Part shown: piece after piece, positions 54,601 through 64,000 of the stretch
How positions within the stretch are numbered: the stretch's first letter is position 1
Layout of the letters: every line of letters begins with the position of its first letter
Assembly (NCBI GenBank): GCA_030248215.1
Contig: JASANG010003810.1
Location: 62,001 to 126,000 of the forward strand
Source: Enoplolaimus lenunculus
Taxonomy: Eukaryota; Nematoda; Enoplea; Enoplida; Thoracostomopsidae
DNA length: 64,000 nt
Direction: 5' to 3'
Made by a program: the position numbers and the translations under genes
The notes under the pieces: model-generated
Told to the model about the DNA's origin: nothing
Seen by the model: only the letters and a program-made list of their open reading frames with translations
Databases searched by the model: none

Positions 54601-56867
54601 TAAACTTTTGGGTCGAAAATACGATGGGACAAAATAGGCATTGTCTCCTGCGCAATGGCGGATCCACGGGGGGGCACCCCGGCCGTGGCCCCCCCAACAG
54701 CATCTCGACAAAAATTATATAGTGTCAATTGCTGTTCTGCGCTGTTTATTTCTCTGTTTTATATACAATAGTATAAGCACGCTTTTAGGTTTCTTGGCCC
54801 TGGAGTCATTTATGCGCTACAATTAGGGATAATACACGTCTATGGACTCTAAACAAGGGATTAAGGACTCTACCCGCTTACGGATTCTTATTAGGGATAG
54901 GTACGGACTCCTATTAATTGGGACTCAAAACGGGGATCTCCCTCTTATATGGGTCACTACAGTATGGGTCAAAAATAAGTTGATTACCTGTGAAATTTTG
55001 CCCCCCATTTTGAGATCCTGGATCCGAAACTGTTCGCCTCCAAACTCAAAATTATTAAATAAAATATGAAAAATTCAATGCTTGTAAAATTTTGTTTGCC
55101 CGAAAAAAATCGCCTGCTACTATTTCTATTACCAGTTTCTGGCTGTGAAACATGTATTTTCCATAGAATTTTGCTCCACTTGACACAACAAAAGCCTAAA
55201 AACTCCAATTGACACAGCGATTAATTTTGCTAAAATCTCGTGTCTATGTCCGAAATCATACGCCAAGTGTCATCTTTCAACCTTAGTGTAACAGATCCCA
55301 TCCCGCACAGAAAGAGTGTCGCTTTAACAGGACCCAGAACCGGAAGTATTCTGGTCCGCGGTCACACGACCCGTCTTGCCCTACGAGGGTGGTTTTTTAG
55401 TCGCCTTATGCGTTTTTTACGCTAGATCAAAAAACAATACAGTAGTGAGCCGAATAAGAGCAGGGAGACTGATATCTATTTGGCCTCTCCAGCGGGAACC
55501 CTGTTATATGGTTACGGACTGTTATTTATTTTTAACCCACCCTCTGGTACTTGAAGTCAAATTAATTTGGATCTGGAGTCATTTATGAACAATTAGGGAT
55601 AATTGACGTTTATGGACTCTAAAAGTTACACTCTTTTTGATTTTGACAAGTCAAACGTGAGAGAATCCCCATGGGGGCGGATACAACAAAAAATCCCGAG
55701 GGTAAAGGCGGGTTCGACGATTGCAAGATGAACACTTACAGCTCTTTCTGATTGTGATAAGTTTACGGAAACTTACCAGTTCGCACGTACCCATCGACCA
55801 TCAACATTTTGCTGGTTTCTTCCGGCAAATCCAAATATCCGTTCATAATACCGGGACCCCGGACACAAATTTCACCAACTTCAGTCGCGTTCAGTATCCG
55901 CCCAGAACTGACACATCGGATCTGTTGCATATACTTGACTAACTTTAAGTATGCATGGAGAAGTATAAACTTTAGGCAAATAGGAAGCTAAGGCGCATCA
56001 AAAATTTGGATGGCTCAGTTTTCTTTCTGACAAAGGATGACAAGTTTTCGCACATCGACAGAAGAACCTTTGCCAGATATGGTTCATAAAACAAAAAAAT
56101 TCGGTTGTATATTGAACAAACGATTTTCGTTCCCTCCTATACGATGGCACGTACTTTGACGGGACCGGCCCGTAGCAAAGACGGGAAGGGCAGCGGGGCT
56201 CAGCCCCCATGGAAAAATGTTGGCCCCTTGGAGGATTTGCAATCTTGCTTGCAATTGATTGAAAACCGTTGATTGCCTCTCCTGAAAGTTTTTAGCCCCC
56301 CTAGCAAGGTGAGCTGGCTACGGGCCTGAACATGACTCAGCGCAATCTAAGTAAAAATTGCAATCTGGCAACTTTTACTGCAACCTGCAAACTGTTAGGG
56401 TGACGCTATAAATTTTGAATATTTCAACGCCGCCCAACGCCGCCCAACGCCGTACGGCAACGCACATGGACTGTCGCAAGGTACCGTATGTATCCTAAGG
56501 CGCCGTACAAGATCGAATAAGTTGTACAATACATACATCACCACCGTAACTATTCGTGCAAATTTAAACTAAAAAGGGCGACAACACCCCTAATACAACA
56601 GCGGGGAGTCATTAAAATAGGTTTGCCAGCATCGCCAAAGTTATTACAGCTTGCACCCTTACCCTCAGATCAGACATGAAACCGCATTTTTCACGTTTTG
56701 TAATTGGTAATTAGAAGCACTACTGCAACCGGTTGTATGGAAAGCAAAACCATTTTTACCTGTAACTCGACATCTGGCAAAACCAAACCAGCAGATTTCG
56801 GCGATACAGAGTCGAGTAGCAAAGACGGTGTCGCCGTTAACATGCCCGTCTCAGTTAGACCATAGTT
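51488..56867 (-). CDS. acyl-CoA ligase / 4-coumarate:CoA ligase-luciferase family, C-terminal five exons
   Basis: Minus-strand exons 56760-56867, 55777-55921, 53957-54039, 52816-52947 and 51488-51691 join in phase. They carry adenylate-forming (ANL) enzyme motifs in order: 'NYGLTETGMLT' (A5), 'GEICVRGPGIMNGYLDLPEE' and 'VDGYVRTG' joined across the junction to 'DIGYVDTSGNLYVTDRLKEL' (A7/A8), 'IKFKGNQ' plus 'VSPAEIEDVVIAH', 'GELPTACVVLKS', and 'HLHGGIVFVETLPKGPSGKI' with the A10 catalytic Lys. Such enzymes activate a carboxylic acid to the acyl-AMP and pass it to CoA. It ends '..FMSKV', close to but not a canonical peroxisomal SKL. The 5' half (P-loop TSGTTG region) is not visible: either it lies beyond 64 kb with the OTU array and piggyBac copy in the intron, or it is lost. 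No inactivating change is seen in these exons. Confidence 0.9.
51752..51958. mobile_element. GAGTC MITE beside the acyl-CoA ligase last exon
   Basis: CACTGCAAAAAATGGTCAGT to ACTCACCATTTTTTGCAGTG, TA on both sides. Confidence 0.85.
52177..52336. mobile_element. TTAGGC element (type 2 core) in acyl-CoA ligase intron
   Basis: TTAGTTTTAGGGCCGTGATA, CATAAGCCTAAGCG, TAAAATCTAAACCTACTCTT, and an end at CGAGACCGTACTAAAAGT; the terminal GGCC is lost. Confidence 0.6.
52816..52947 (-). CDS. acyl-CoA ligase exon, start of C-terminal lid domain
   Basis: The acceptor is TTTACAG and the donor TCG|GTAGGT (phase 0). It contains 'VSPAEIEDVVIAHADVSEAA', 'VFGVVDASGRYNGELPTACV' and 'VLKS'. Read-through past the donor gives a longer open frame to about 52729, rejected because the lid sequence resumes in phase at 51691. 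Confidence 0.88.
52984..53193. mobile_element. TTAGGC element (type 1) in acyl-CoA ligase intron
   Basis: CACTTATAGAACAGGGCCGT at the left, CTAAGCCTAACGCC core, and CCTCTGATCATTACACAGGCC at the right. Confidence 0.72.
53361..53789. mobile_element. TTAGGC element (type 2) carrying a nested GAGTTGA MITE
   Basis: GGCCCATGTTACTTTTAGG to GGCCCTAAAAGTAACATTGG. A complete MITE at 53458-53681 splits the core between GCTTCGGCTTACGCTT and ATAGGCTTAGGC. The insertion order is therefore known: the TTAGGC element is older. Confidence 0.85.
53458..53681. mobile_element. GAGTTGA MITE nested in a TTAGGC element
   Basis: CAGTGTAAATTCCAATGAG to CTGGAATTTACAGTG; the surrounding sequence is the core of the type 2 element at 53361. 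Confidence 0.86.
53957..54039 (-). CDS. acyl-CoA ligase exon with GDIGYVD...DRLKELIK
   Basis: The acceptor is AATTTTAG and the donor CAG|GTAAAA. It encodes 'DIGYVDTSGNLYVTDRLKEL' and 'IKFKGNQ', the hinge Asp and A8 core of ANL enzymes. Confidence 0.92.
54065..54245. repeat. CCGGCTCCGGCT imperfect repeat in acyl-CoA ligase intron
   Basis: 'CACCGGCTCCGGCTCC' and two copies of a 38-bp unit with GCAAGTTTCATTGACCTCC. Similar CCGGCTCCGG pieces occur at 12895-12930 and 15640-16070. Confidence 0.7.
54648..54700. mobile_element. CAATGGCGGATCC hAT-like terminus
   Basis: GCAATGGCGGATCCACGG and a G7 run; second end not found. Confidence 0.5.
54785..54965. mobile_element. dispersed GGACTC-rich repeat, partial
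   Basis: TGGAGTCATTTATGCGCTAC to ATATGGGTCACTACAGTATG, in the acyl-CoA ligase intron. Confidence 0.6.
55440..55630. mobile_element. dispersed GGACTC-rich repeat, partial
   Basis: GGGAGACTGATATCTATTTG to GACGTTTATGGACTCTAAAA. Confidence 0.6.
55777..55921 (-). CDS. acyl-CoA ligase exon with GEICVRGP
   Basis: The acceptor is ATGCAACAG and the donor ACTG|GTAAGT. It contains 'IRCVSSGRILNATEVGEICV', 'RGPGIMNGYLDLPEETSKML' and 'MVDGYVRTG'. The split Gly codon completes with the next exon's first two bases. Confidence 0.9.
56164..56328. mobile_element. hAT-like MITE in acyl-CoA ligase intron
   Basis: CGGCCCGTAGCAAAGACGGG to GTGAGCTGGCTACGGGCCTG. Confidence 0.77.
56760..56867 (-). CDS. acyl-CoA ligase exon with YGLTE motif
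   Basis: The acceptor is TGTTCTAG and the donor CAG|GTAAAA, giving 36 codons in phase 0. It runs 'NYGLTETGMLTATPSLLLDS' then 'VSPKSAGLVLPDVELQ'. YGLTE is the A5 motif contacting the adenylate. Confidence 0.9.
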
Positions 56868-56899
56868 CTAGAACAGAATAAAACACTAAAAACAAATTC

Positions 56900-57340
56900 A
56901 ATTACGCTAGTAAACGTAATAATTTTGGCGTGTTTTTTAAATTTGATGTTGACGACGGCGCCGCAATGACTACCGTCTACTCCCTAGAAAAGAAGCCATA
57001 GGCACTAAGGAATGCGGTAAAATTCACCCGCAATGAGTGTTTGTACAACATTTTACGCTGCGACTTAGGTGCAATTTGTAATGTTTATATTATCTCATTA
57101 AATTATTTAAATTAATAAATAAAATGAAAAAACTAAGGAATGTAAGGGGATGAATACCCTCGTAAGTACACAAGCGTTACATCTACATTTTCGAAAACAG
57201 AAGCTTTCTGCAGGTAGCAATCCCTATGTCTGCTCAAAAAGCGGTGCCAGCAGAGCCAGCAGCCACGTATAGATGAACCGGCCAATATTACTTTTAAGGC
57301 CGTAACAGTGTTCTTTTTTCTGCCTGCTTCAATTTTGCAG
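56900..57340. other. region upstream of acyl-CoA ligase exons, no further exon seen
   Basis: No ANL motif in any minus frame. 57280-57310 is the GGCCAATATTACTTTTAAGG end of a type 2 TTAGGC element directly abutting the OTU fragment. Confidence 0.45.
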
Positions 57341-57344
57341 CAGC

Positions 57345-57600
57345 AATATTAATTAAATACGTCTCTATTATCTCTAACCATGCATTTACAGAAATGTCGC
57401 TTTTGCAGAAGGGCCAAGGCTGTTTCCTCACCAATGCTATGTTTTACTATGCGCTTTCTGATTAGTGCTAATCGTTTTGATTTCTCAAAGACCACCCGGC
57501 GATGCTTAGTATCCTTCTGATTGTACAAATTATGGCTAAGCACAAAGCCCTTTGCACGGCAACGAATAGCACGTTCTAAGCTAAATTTTGTTTTCTAAGG
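57345..57600 (-). pseudogene. OTU-gene N-terminal fragment
   Basis: 'SHNLYNQKDTKHRRVVFEKS', 'KRLALIRKRIVKHSIGEETA' and 'LALLQKRHFCKCMVRDNRDV' match the N-terminal block of the other copies; the catalytic part is absent. The sequence just below 57345 is an unrelated TIR-element end. Confidence 0.62.
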
Positions 57601-57758
57601 CAATCTAACACGTACATTACATATATTAGGTGTTAGATAATTGTAATGTGGCATTATGCAAACACTTGACACAAAAGTCAATTTTAACCATACAAATTTA
57701 AACAATAACATAACATGTCCGAGGCTGTAATAGTTCATCAAAATTATTTACTCTTTAC

Positions 57759-59055
57759 TCAAGTCATGCCTAGATTAATTCTTCTAATAACGTTCTTCAC
57801 AGATGTTGACTGAATGGTCTTTGCAGATTGCCATAAAGCAGCGAATGCATTCGTCCGACGTCTTACGACCCGTTTTTCCGGACACACTGAACGTTTGCGC
57901 TTCTTAGGACCTTCACTTCGACCAACAGCATTTTGAACTTCTTGCTTTACCGAGGCGCTGAAGGGCAGTACAAATCGGACGTTGCAACTGGGAATGCTTG
58001 ATCGATTAGCAGAACAACCACAGTATGGATTAGCATTCAACCCAGCGTGTTCCTTCAGCGACGAGTAGAAACAGTATCCTCCCATACTTGTCATGCTTAA
58101 GCAAGATTTGCCTTAATATAGACAACCCTCAAAAAGGTCTCACGTCTCTGATTATAATACGTATTCAAATATATCATCCAAAACATAAAAGTAATCTTTA
58201 TCGTGTGAATATCTACCTTAAACCCTCCTCCACTGAAAGAACGACATAGTAATGAGTGTTGCTCTCATTCCTATGATACAGCACGTTCTTTTTGGTCTCT
58301 GTTGAATAAAAGTTGTTACAGAACAAATGCCATAAAGGTTTTTTGTCGACTGTTTGACAAATTCTATGTCAAAATCAAACAAACACGATGTGCAAAAGTT
58401 TCAACATCGGTTTCCCATGTTGTAGTGTTTCTTACACCATTATTTTTAACGTAGACTACCACGCCTTCTTTGAAGTCTTTCATAATAACGTGAACAGTCA
58501 GTTTTCGGGGCACAATATGGTGGGCCTCAATTCCAGTCATTACATATGACAGTATCCGGTAGTAGCAGTTGCCGTCTCCAAGAATAACCTTGATTGTTTT
58601 AGGTTTGACCAAAGCAGTTGATGACCTTATTACTAAAGACTTAAGATCGGTTTTAATGTTCAACCGTTTGACACATGTAGCAATGCATGCTGAAACATTG
58701 GGGATCAATTCAATTGGTTTTTTGCCTCTTTCAATATTACGACAGGAACATTGTTCAAAAACATCACTAATATCTCTAACCGTGCATTCCCAGAATGTCC
58801 TTTTTACAGAAGGGCCAAGGCTGTTTCGTCACCAAAGCTTTGGCTTACTATGCGCTTTTTGATTACGGCGAGTCGTTCTGATTTTTGAAAAGCCACGCCG
58901 CGACGTTAAGCATCTTTCGGATTGTACATACTATGGCTAAGCACAAAGTCTTTTGCAGTGCGACGAATAGCACGTCTTGAGCTTAGCCTTGTTTTTGAAA
59001 GCGCCTTCTCATATCCATCTGTCGTACCGTCTGCAACATATTCTATTAAACTCAT
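57759..59055 (-). pseudogene. OTU-domain (DGNC cysteine protease-like) pseudogene, fullest copy (unit A)
   Basis: On the minus strand it starts 'MSLIEYVADGTTDGYEKALS' and runs through 'TRLSSRRAIRRTAKDFVLSH', then 'VIRSSTALVKPKTIKVI' and 'LGDGNCYYRILSYVMTGIEA'. DGNC is the OTU catalytic loop (Asp and nucleophile Cys). 'TWETDVETFAHR' fits the central OTU helix, and further on 'NVLYHRNESNTHYYVVLSVE' gives the N-x-H-Y strand with the catalytic His. A separate basic tail block 'RVVRRRTNAFAALWQSAKTI' ends at TAG 57759. Several stops and frame changes break it. OTU enzymes cleave ubiquitin chains; OTU genes are also known as cargo of some DNA transposons (for example Mutator-like elements). No terminal repeats recognised. 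It could be a host gene family or transposon cargo. Confidence 0.72.
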
Positions 59056-59059
59056 TTTA

Positions 59060-60130
59060 ACTGGTATAGCACATAACATAATCAAAAACTACTAACTAAT
59101 AATGTGAGGCTCTCATATGTTGGTTTGCAAGCTATGGTGAGTTATGTGTATATAGTGCAACTTTTACAATACCGTTTGATTCCAAAATAACCAAGAAAGC
59201 ATTTTTCTGTGCTGAAATTTAAAGTAATTTTGAACAATACGGTAAAATTGAAATTTCATAACATTAACTACTAAAGTGGAAATAAGAGCTGAACAGAAAT
59301 TTTATTATAACAAGCAAAACGTCAAACGTTAATTGCCGTACGGTGCGCTATTTGTTTCAATATCCATGTTGATGTCGCTACTATTTGACTGATAAAACCG
59401 AAAAACCATTCACACATGCTGAGAAAAAATTTCACATGCCTGCTCAACATATTGTTCCTCTTCGTCGTTTGCTGTATCGTTGTCACCGCTTTTCCTGTCT
59501 GCCATTGTTCAGCGCCATTGTTTCCGAACAAATTAAAAAGTACTATCCTACAATATCTATATTAAAACAGCGCGTTTCAACACTTCTATTCTTTTGATAT
59601 GTAACCTTAATAAAAAAGAACTCACGACTCAAGTTTAATGCAACTTGACATGCCCAGATCAAGATCTGATAACAAAATTTTCAGGTTTGCACTGCTAATA
59701 TTAAAGAGTATGAGCGTATTTAGTTCACATTAATTTCCCGTATAATACAAATTTCAATTTTGTTTCAAATTTTCAGCCAATAGAGCGTGCTAGTATAATT
59801 AGCGCAAATTCACAGGCTGTAAAATTTAACATGACATATATTAGGTCTTATATAATTGTTATGTGGCATTATGCAAACACTTGACACCTAAAAAGATCTT
59901 GACCCGATTAATTTTACATATATAAGGTCTTAGTTAAATGGAAGGAAAATTATACAAACACATGACACCTAAAACGAACTTGACTTGATTATTTTTTTAT
60001 GTTTAATTCTTAAAAGTACAAGATTTTTTTACCAACATTCCGGAACAAAATGGGTCAATTTGACCCAGACAAGTTTAAACAAAAGCAAGACAATTCCGAT
60101 GCTATAATGATTCATCAAAGACATTTACTT
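59060..60130 (-). other. spacer between OTU copies, with shared 3' flank
   Basis: The part 59820-60130 repeats a flank also found at 57600-57760 and 61380-61690: 'ATGTGGCATTATGCAAACA', 'CTTGACACCTAAAA' and 'ATGATTCATCAAAGACATTT'. The copies were therefore duplicated together with about 300 bp of 3' flank. The rest (59060-59820) holds short non-coding-looking frames only. Confidence 0.6.
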
Positions 60131-60135
60131 TTTAC

Positions 60136-60864
60136 TCAAGTCACACCTAGGTTATTTTTCCTAATAACATTCTTACCAGATGATGACTGAATGGTCTTTG
60201 CACATTGCCTTAAAGTAGCAATTGCATTCATCCGACGTCTTACGACCCGATTTTCCGGGCACACTGAACAACGTTTAACGAAAGCTTTCATTTCTTCCTT
60301 GGAGTATTTCATAATAACGTCAACAGTTGGAATATGTAGCACAATATGGTGGGCCTCAGTTCAAGTTATTATACATTACCGTACCCGATAGTAGCAGTTG
60401 CCGTCTCTAAGAATAACCTTGACTGTTTTAGGTTTGGCGAGAACAGCTGATGATCTTATTGGACGCTTAAGATCGGTTTTAATGTTCAAGCGGTTGGCAT
60501 ATGTAGCAATGCATGCTGAACCTCTTGGGATCAACTCATTTAGTTCTTTTTTGAATGCTTCAATATTGTGGCAGGAACATTATTTAAATACGTTAAGTAA
60601 TATCTCTAACCATGCATTCCCAGAAATGTCATTTTTGCAGAAGGGCCGGCCCAGGCTGTGTTTCCTCATCTATACTGTGTTTTACTCTGCCCTATTTTAA
60701 TTAGTGCGAGTCGTTCTGATTTCTCAAAGACCACGCGGCGACGTTTACATTGTTCTGATTGTACAAAATATTATAGCTAAGCACAAAGTCCTTTGCACGG
60801 CGACGAAGAGCGAGCGCGTTTTGAACTATCCCAGAAATTCTACAACGTATTGTATTAAACTCAT
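60136..60864 (-). pseudogene. OTU-domain pseudogene copy lacking the OTU C-terminal part (unit B)
   Basis: It begins like the fullest copy ('MSLI' at 60862), keeps 'RGSACIATYANRLNIKTDLK' and the loop 'VLAKPKTVKVILRDGNCYYR', then passes from 'VDVIMKYSKEEM' straight into the basic tail 'CPENRVVRRRMNAIATLRQC' and 'AKTIQSSSGKNVIRKNNLGV'. The segment holding the catalytic-His strand is deleted. Broken by several stops. Confidence 0.68.
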
Positions 60865-61675
60865 TTTAACAGATAAAATTCTTGCTCATCATCATCATCA
60901 TCATCTTATTCGTCTAGCATATCATCTGTAAATAAAACTTCAAAAAATGTAACGAGTCAGCGTCTCCTGATACGGTTTTAAGAATCTTACGCTGTTTAAT
61001 AAATGAAAGATTGTGAAGTGACCTCTAAATTGTTGCTGAGGTCAAAATATAATGGTATGAAAACAAAATACATTAGGGGGTCAAAATATTATACGACACC
61101 GGTCTGCCGACCGACCGGCCCGGCCGCCGGTCTACACGCCGGCCGGCAGCCGCTGACACCTCTAATCCGGATCTTGTATTGAACACGTATTAGACATATT
61201 TATTTTAACAGTTGTCGGCCGGAAAAAAATTACCGGAAAAAAGTTTTTTATTTTTACCGAGGGGGTAATTGCAAAATACTTGAAATAGTTCAAACAAGAA
61301 CAAAACAGAAATCAGCAAAACAAAGCTCGTGAATTAGAATTCAGTAGGAGCGTGCTAGAACGATAAGCGCAATTTCACAGGCTGCAAAATTTAACATGAC
61401 ATATATTAGTTCTAATGTGGCATTATACAAACATTTGACACCTAAAAACTTAGTTAATTGGAATGTGGTATTATGCAAACACTTGACATTTAAAAAGAAC
61501 TTGACTCGATTATTTTTTCTGTTCAATTCTTAAATGTACAAGATGTTTACCTACATCCAGGTACAAAAGGATCAATTTGACCCGGACAAGTTTAAACAAA
61601 AGCAAAACAATTCCGATGCCATAATGATTCATCAAAGACATTTACTTTTTATTCAAGTCATACACAGGTTAATTC

Positions 61676-62539
61676 TCATAATAACATTCTTCGCAGATGA
61701 TGACTGAATGGTCTTTGCGATTGCCTTAAGACGGCGATGGCATTCATCCGACGTCTTACGATCCGATTTTCCGGCACACTGAACAACGTTTGCGTTTTTG
61801 AATCCTTCATATCGACCAGCAGCATTTTCAACTTCTTGCTAAGCTGCGTAGCCGAGGCGCTGAAGGGCAGTACGAGTCGGACGTTGCAACTTGGAATGCT
61901 TGATCGATTACCAGAAAAACCAGGGTATGAATTAGCATTCAACCCAGTGTGTTCCTTCAGCGACGAGTAGAAACAGTATACGATATTTACTGCCTAAATG
62001 CACACAATCCTCAAAAAGGTTTCACCGCTCTGAATATAATGCGTATTAAAATATATTATCCTAAACTTAAAAATAGTCTTTCTCGTGCGAATGTCTACTT
62101 TAAGCCTTTCTCCGCTGAAAGAACGACATAGTAATGAGTGTTGCTCTCATTCGGAAGATACATTACGTTCTTTTTGGTCATTGTGGTATAAAAGTTGGTA
62201 CAGAACAAATACCATACAGGTATGTTATCGACTATTTAAAAAATTACATTCCCAGAAATGTCCTTTTCGCATGAGGGCCAAGACTGTATCCTCACCAATG
62301 CAGTGTCTTGCTATGTGCTTTTTGATTAGTTCGAGTCGTTCTGATTTTTAAAGACCACGCCACGACGTTTGGCATCCTTCTGAATGTATATATTATGGCG
62401 AAGCACAAAGTCCGTTCGAGTGCGACGAATAGCACATCTTGCGCCTAGCCTTGTTTTCGAAAGCGCCTCCTGGTATGCATTTTTCGACCGGGTATTTTCC
62501 TGCCCGAAGAAATTCTGCAACGTATTCTATTAAACTCAT
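61676..62539 (-). pseudogene. OTU-domain pseudogene copy lacking the DGNC core (unit C)
   Basis: It begins near 62539, keeps 'SKTRLGARCAIRRTRTDFVL' and the GHFWECN block, then jumps to 'NVMYLPNESNTHYYVVLSAE' and to the tail 'SSIPSCNVRLVLPFSAS' and 'ENRIVRRRMNAIAVLRQSQR'. The middle part with the nucleophile Cys is missing, the reverse of the neighbouring copy at 60.1-60.9 kb. Broken by frame changes. Confidence 0.68.
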
Positions 62540-62829
62540 TCTAACTGATAAAGCACTTATAACGCAATCTAAAAGAAACTACATCATCTATTAATGACGT
62601 TCACACTATTAGTGTGAGAGTTTATGGGGAGATAGGATCTGATATATTTGTTTGCAAGATATAACGAAAGAAACTAGTTAAAGAAAACTCTCGCAAAGCT
62701 ACCAAATCCAATATATAAATAACAAGTAATATTTTACGTTATTTTTCAGATATTACCTTTGAAACTGCACAGTTATAACAACTGGTAACTTCCATTTTCG
62801 AACTTCATTATTTATATACTTTCAAAGTT

Positions 62830-64000
62830 ATTCTATTGCTCACCAGCGCAAGCTGCGGTGCGCCATTCGATACAGAGCCGTTAGCATGTCAACAAAGTCC
62901 ACGCCGCTCATGTGAGCCTTGTACTTTTTGACTATAGCAGGACGCTGAACCATCACATATTCTCGTCGACTTCGGCCGTAGTGACGGACTGTATAATTTG
63001 GATCTGCTCCAACATATGTCGACGTCAGAGTGACTGACCGATTGTCATACCAACGAACCAGACATGTGTCCGATGTGACGTCAACAGCAGAATCAACTGC
63101 CCTAATCCTGCTTTTTTCAACTCGCTTTCTGATTTTAGGTTGCAGTTTTTGATACGGTTATTTTGCACCGTACCGACACAAAATATTTGTCGGTTTTTCT
63201 ACAAACACCAACAATTGGCCAATTAAAATAGTTGTTGAAGTAAACTTTAAAGTTTGAATTATGTGGCAAAATTTCGCACAGCCAAAGCACCCAAACTCCG
63301 GGAATTTTGCCACAGTTGATTACTGGATGTGGGTTTGATCCATCATAAACAGCAAAATTGTACAGTATACCAGACACCCCACACATTGCGTAAACTTTAA
63401 AACCCCACTTTTTAAGTTTTTTGGGCAAGGACGAGTATTGTTTTTACCCGCTTCTACCTTTAAACGGAATGAACTGCTCGTTTATCGATAATTTTTGTTC
63501 GGGCACAAGTTTTCGACAATTTTTATGAAATTTGTCCAAAAGTGGCCGAATTTTAAACAATCGGTCACGATTAGAATTGGACAAAGATGGACCGTTCTAA
63601 TTATCTATGAAATGGAGACACCGTTTCAGTAACTCAAAACGATTTCATGCCATGAGGTCTGCAATGCAAGAAATTATGGTGTTTCCCTGCCATACAATTC
63701 TGAATCGTTCAGGCTGAATAGCCATCATTTTCATAAAAATGTCAAGCAAAAGAGTTATTTCTTCAAAATTTGTGTTCACGCTTTTGCCAAGTTGGGTAAC
63801 ACTGTACGCATTAGTTTGATTAACAATTTTCGTGATCATTTGACATGTAAAACATTACTTAAAATAATCCATAGGAAGCCTAAGACCGTGCCGATCACCT
63901 GAAAACTGTTCAACATTACTCTGCCACGTTGTATCACCTACCGCTATGAATTAGCCCGCTTGCGAAATTTTGGAACGACAGCAGCTTTAGTTGGTAATGT
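62830..64000 (-). pseudogene. piggyBac-type (PGBD) transposase, decayed, runs off the window
   Basis: Read on the minus strand it contains 'LRLPMDYFK', 'MITKIVNQTNAYSV', 'NRFELLKRCLHFIDN', 'NRDRLFKIRPLLDKFHKNCR', 'KLSINEQFIPFKGR', 'LPKKLKKWGFKVYAMCGVSG', 'NFKVYFNNYF', 'TCLVRWYDNRSVTLTSTYVG', 'GRSRREYVMVQRPAIVKKYK' and 'HMSGVDFVDMLTALYRMAHR', ending 'SLRW' and a stop near 62830. This is the whole DDE core of a DDE_Tnp_1_7 transposase. In-frame stops and frame changes break it. Of the three catalytic Asp positions, the first (SINEQ, usually IDEQ/VDEM) and second (FNNYF, usually FDNYF) are Asn; only the third (GVDFVD) is Asp. The N-terminus lies beyond 64000. Confidence 0.88.

Noticed and set aside
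57345-62539. The CxxC-like words in the OTU tail as a piggyBac C-terminal zinc finger
   Set aside because: The spacing does not fit, and these blocks follow OTU, not transposase, sequence; the piggyBac copy ends near 62830 without them.

Overview
The window is AT-rich animal nuclear DNA. It has split genes with GT-AG introns, one of them more than 9 kb long, together with dense short DNA-transposon derivatives and microsatellites. The species cannot be fixed. The hexamer TTAGGC, which is the nematode telomere unit, is abundant, but here it lies inside transposon-like elements and is not good evidence of a nematode.

Layout. (1) 1.6-7.4 kb, plus strand: six phase-compatible exons from the 3' half of an acid phosphatase type 7 (purple acid phosphatase-like) gene; its 5' part lies left of the window and it may continue to the right. 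(2) 7.4-32.4 kb: no convincing host gene. This part is a mosaic of TTAGGC-bearing TIR elements, palindromic GAGTC and GAGTTGA MITEs, CAGG..CCGTAGCCA hAT-like MITEs, foldbacks, piggyBac-type MITEs carrying a tRNA-like segment, and satellites. (3) 32.4-46.7 kb, plus strand: a complete four-exon RBM24/RBM38/SUP-12-type RNA-binding protein gene (375 codons), preceded by fourteen tandem copies of a 34-bp unit, each with an ACGTCA-type site. (4) 46.7-51.4 kb: purine-rich 3' flank with a 30-bp minisatellite, then more MITEs. (5) 51.5-56.9 kb, minus strand: the last five exons of an adenylate-forming acyl-CoA ligase (4-coumarate:CoA ligase/luciferase family); upstream exons are not seen. (6) 57.3-62.6 kb, minus strand: an array of four decayed copies of an OTU-domain gene. 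(7) 62.8-64.0 kb, minus strand: a piggyBac transposase with two of its three catalytic aspartates replaced by asparagine, running off the window.

The three host genes have no evident functional link. The most unusual material is in the repeats. A family of about 200-bp elements has GGCCCATG termini and 8-bp target duplications and carries internal telomere-like (TTAGGC)n. A TTAA-flanked piggyBac-type MITE holds a tRNA-like segment, and one of its copies has a matching empty site elsewhere in the window. The OTU array shows complementary deletions in different units.

Limits: exon joins were checked by hand for splice sites and phase, and family assignments come from remembered motifs. No alignment or database search was run.
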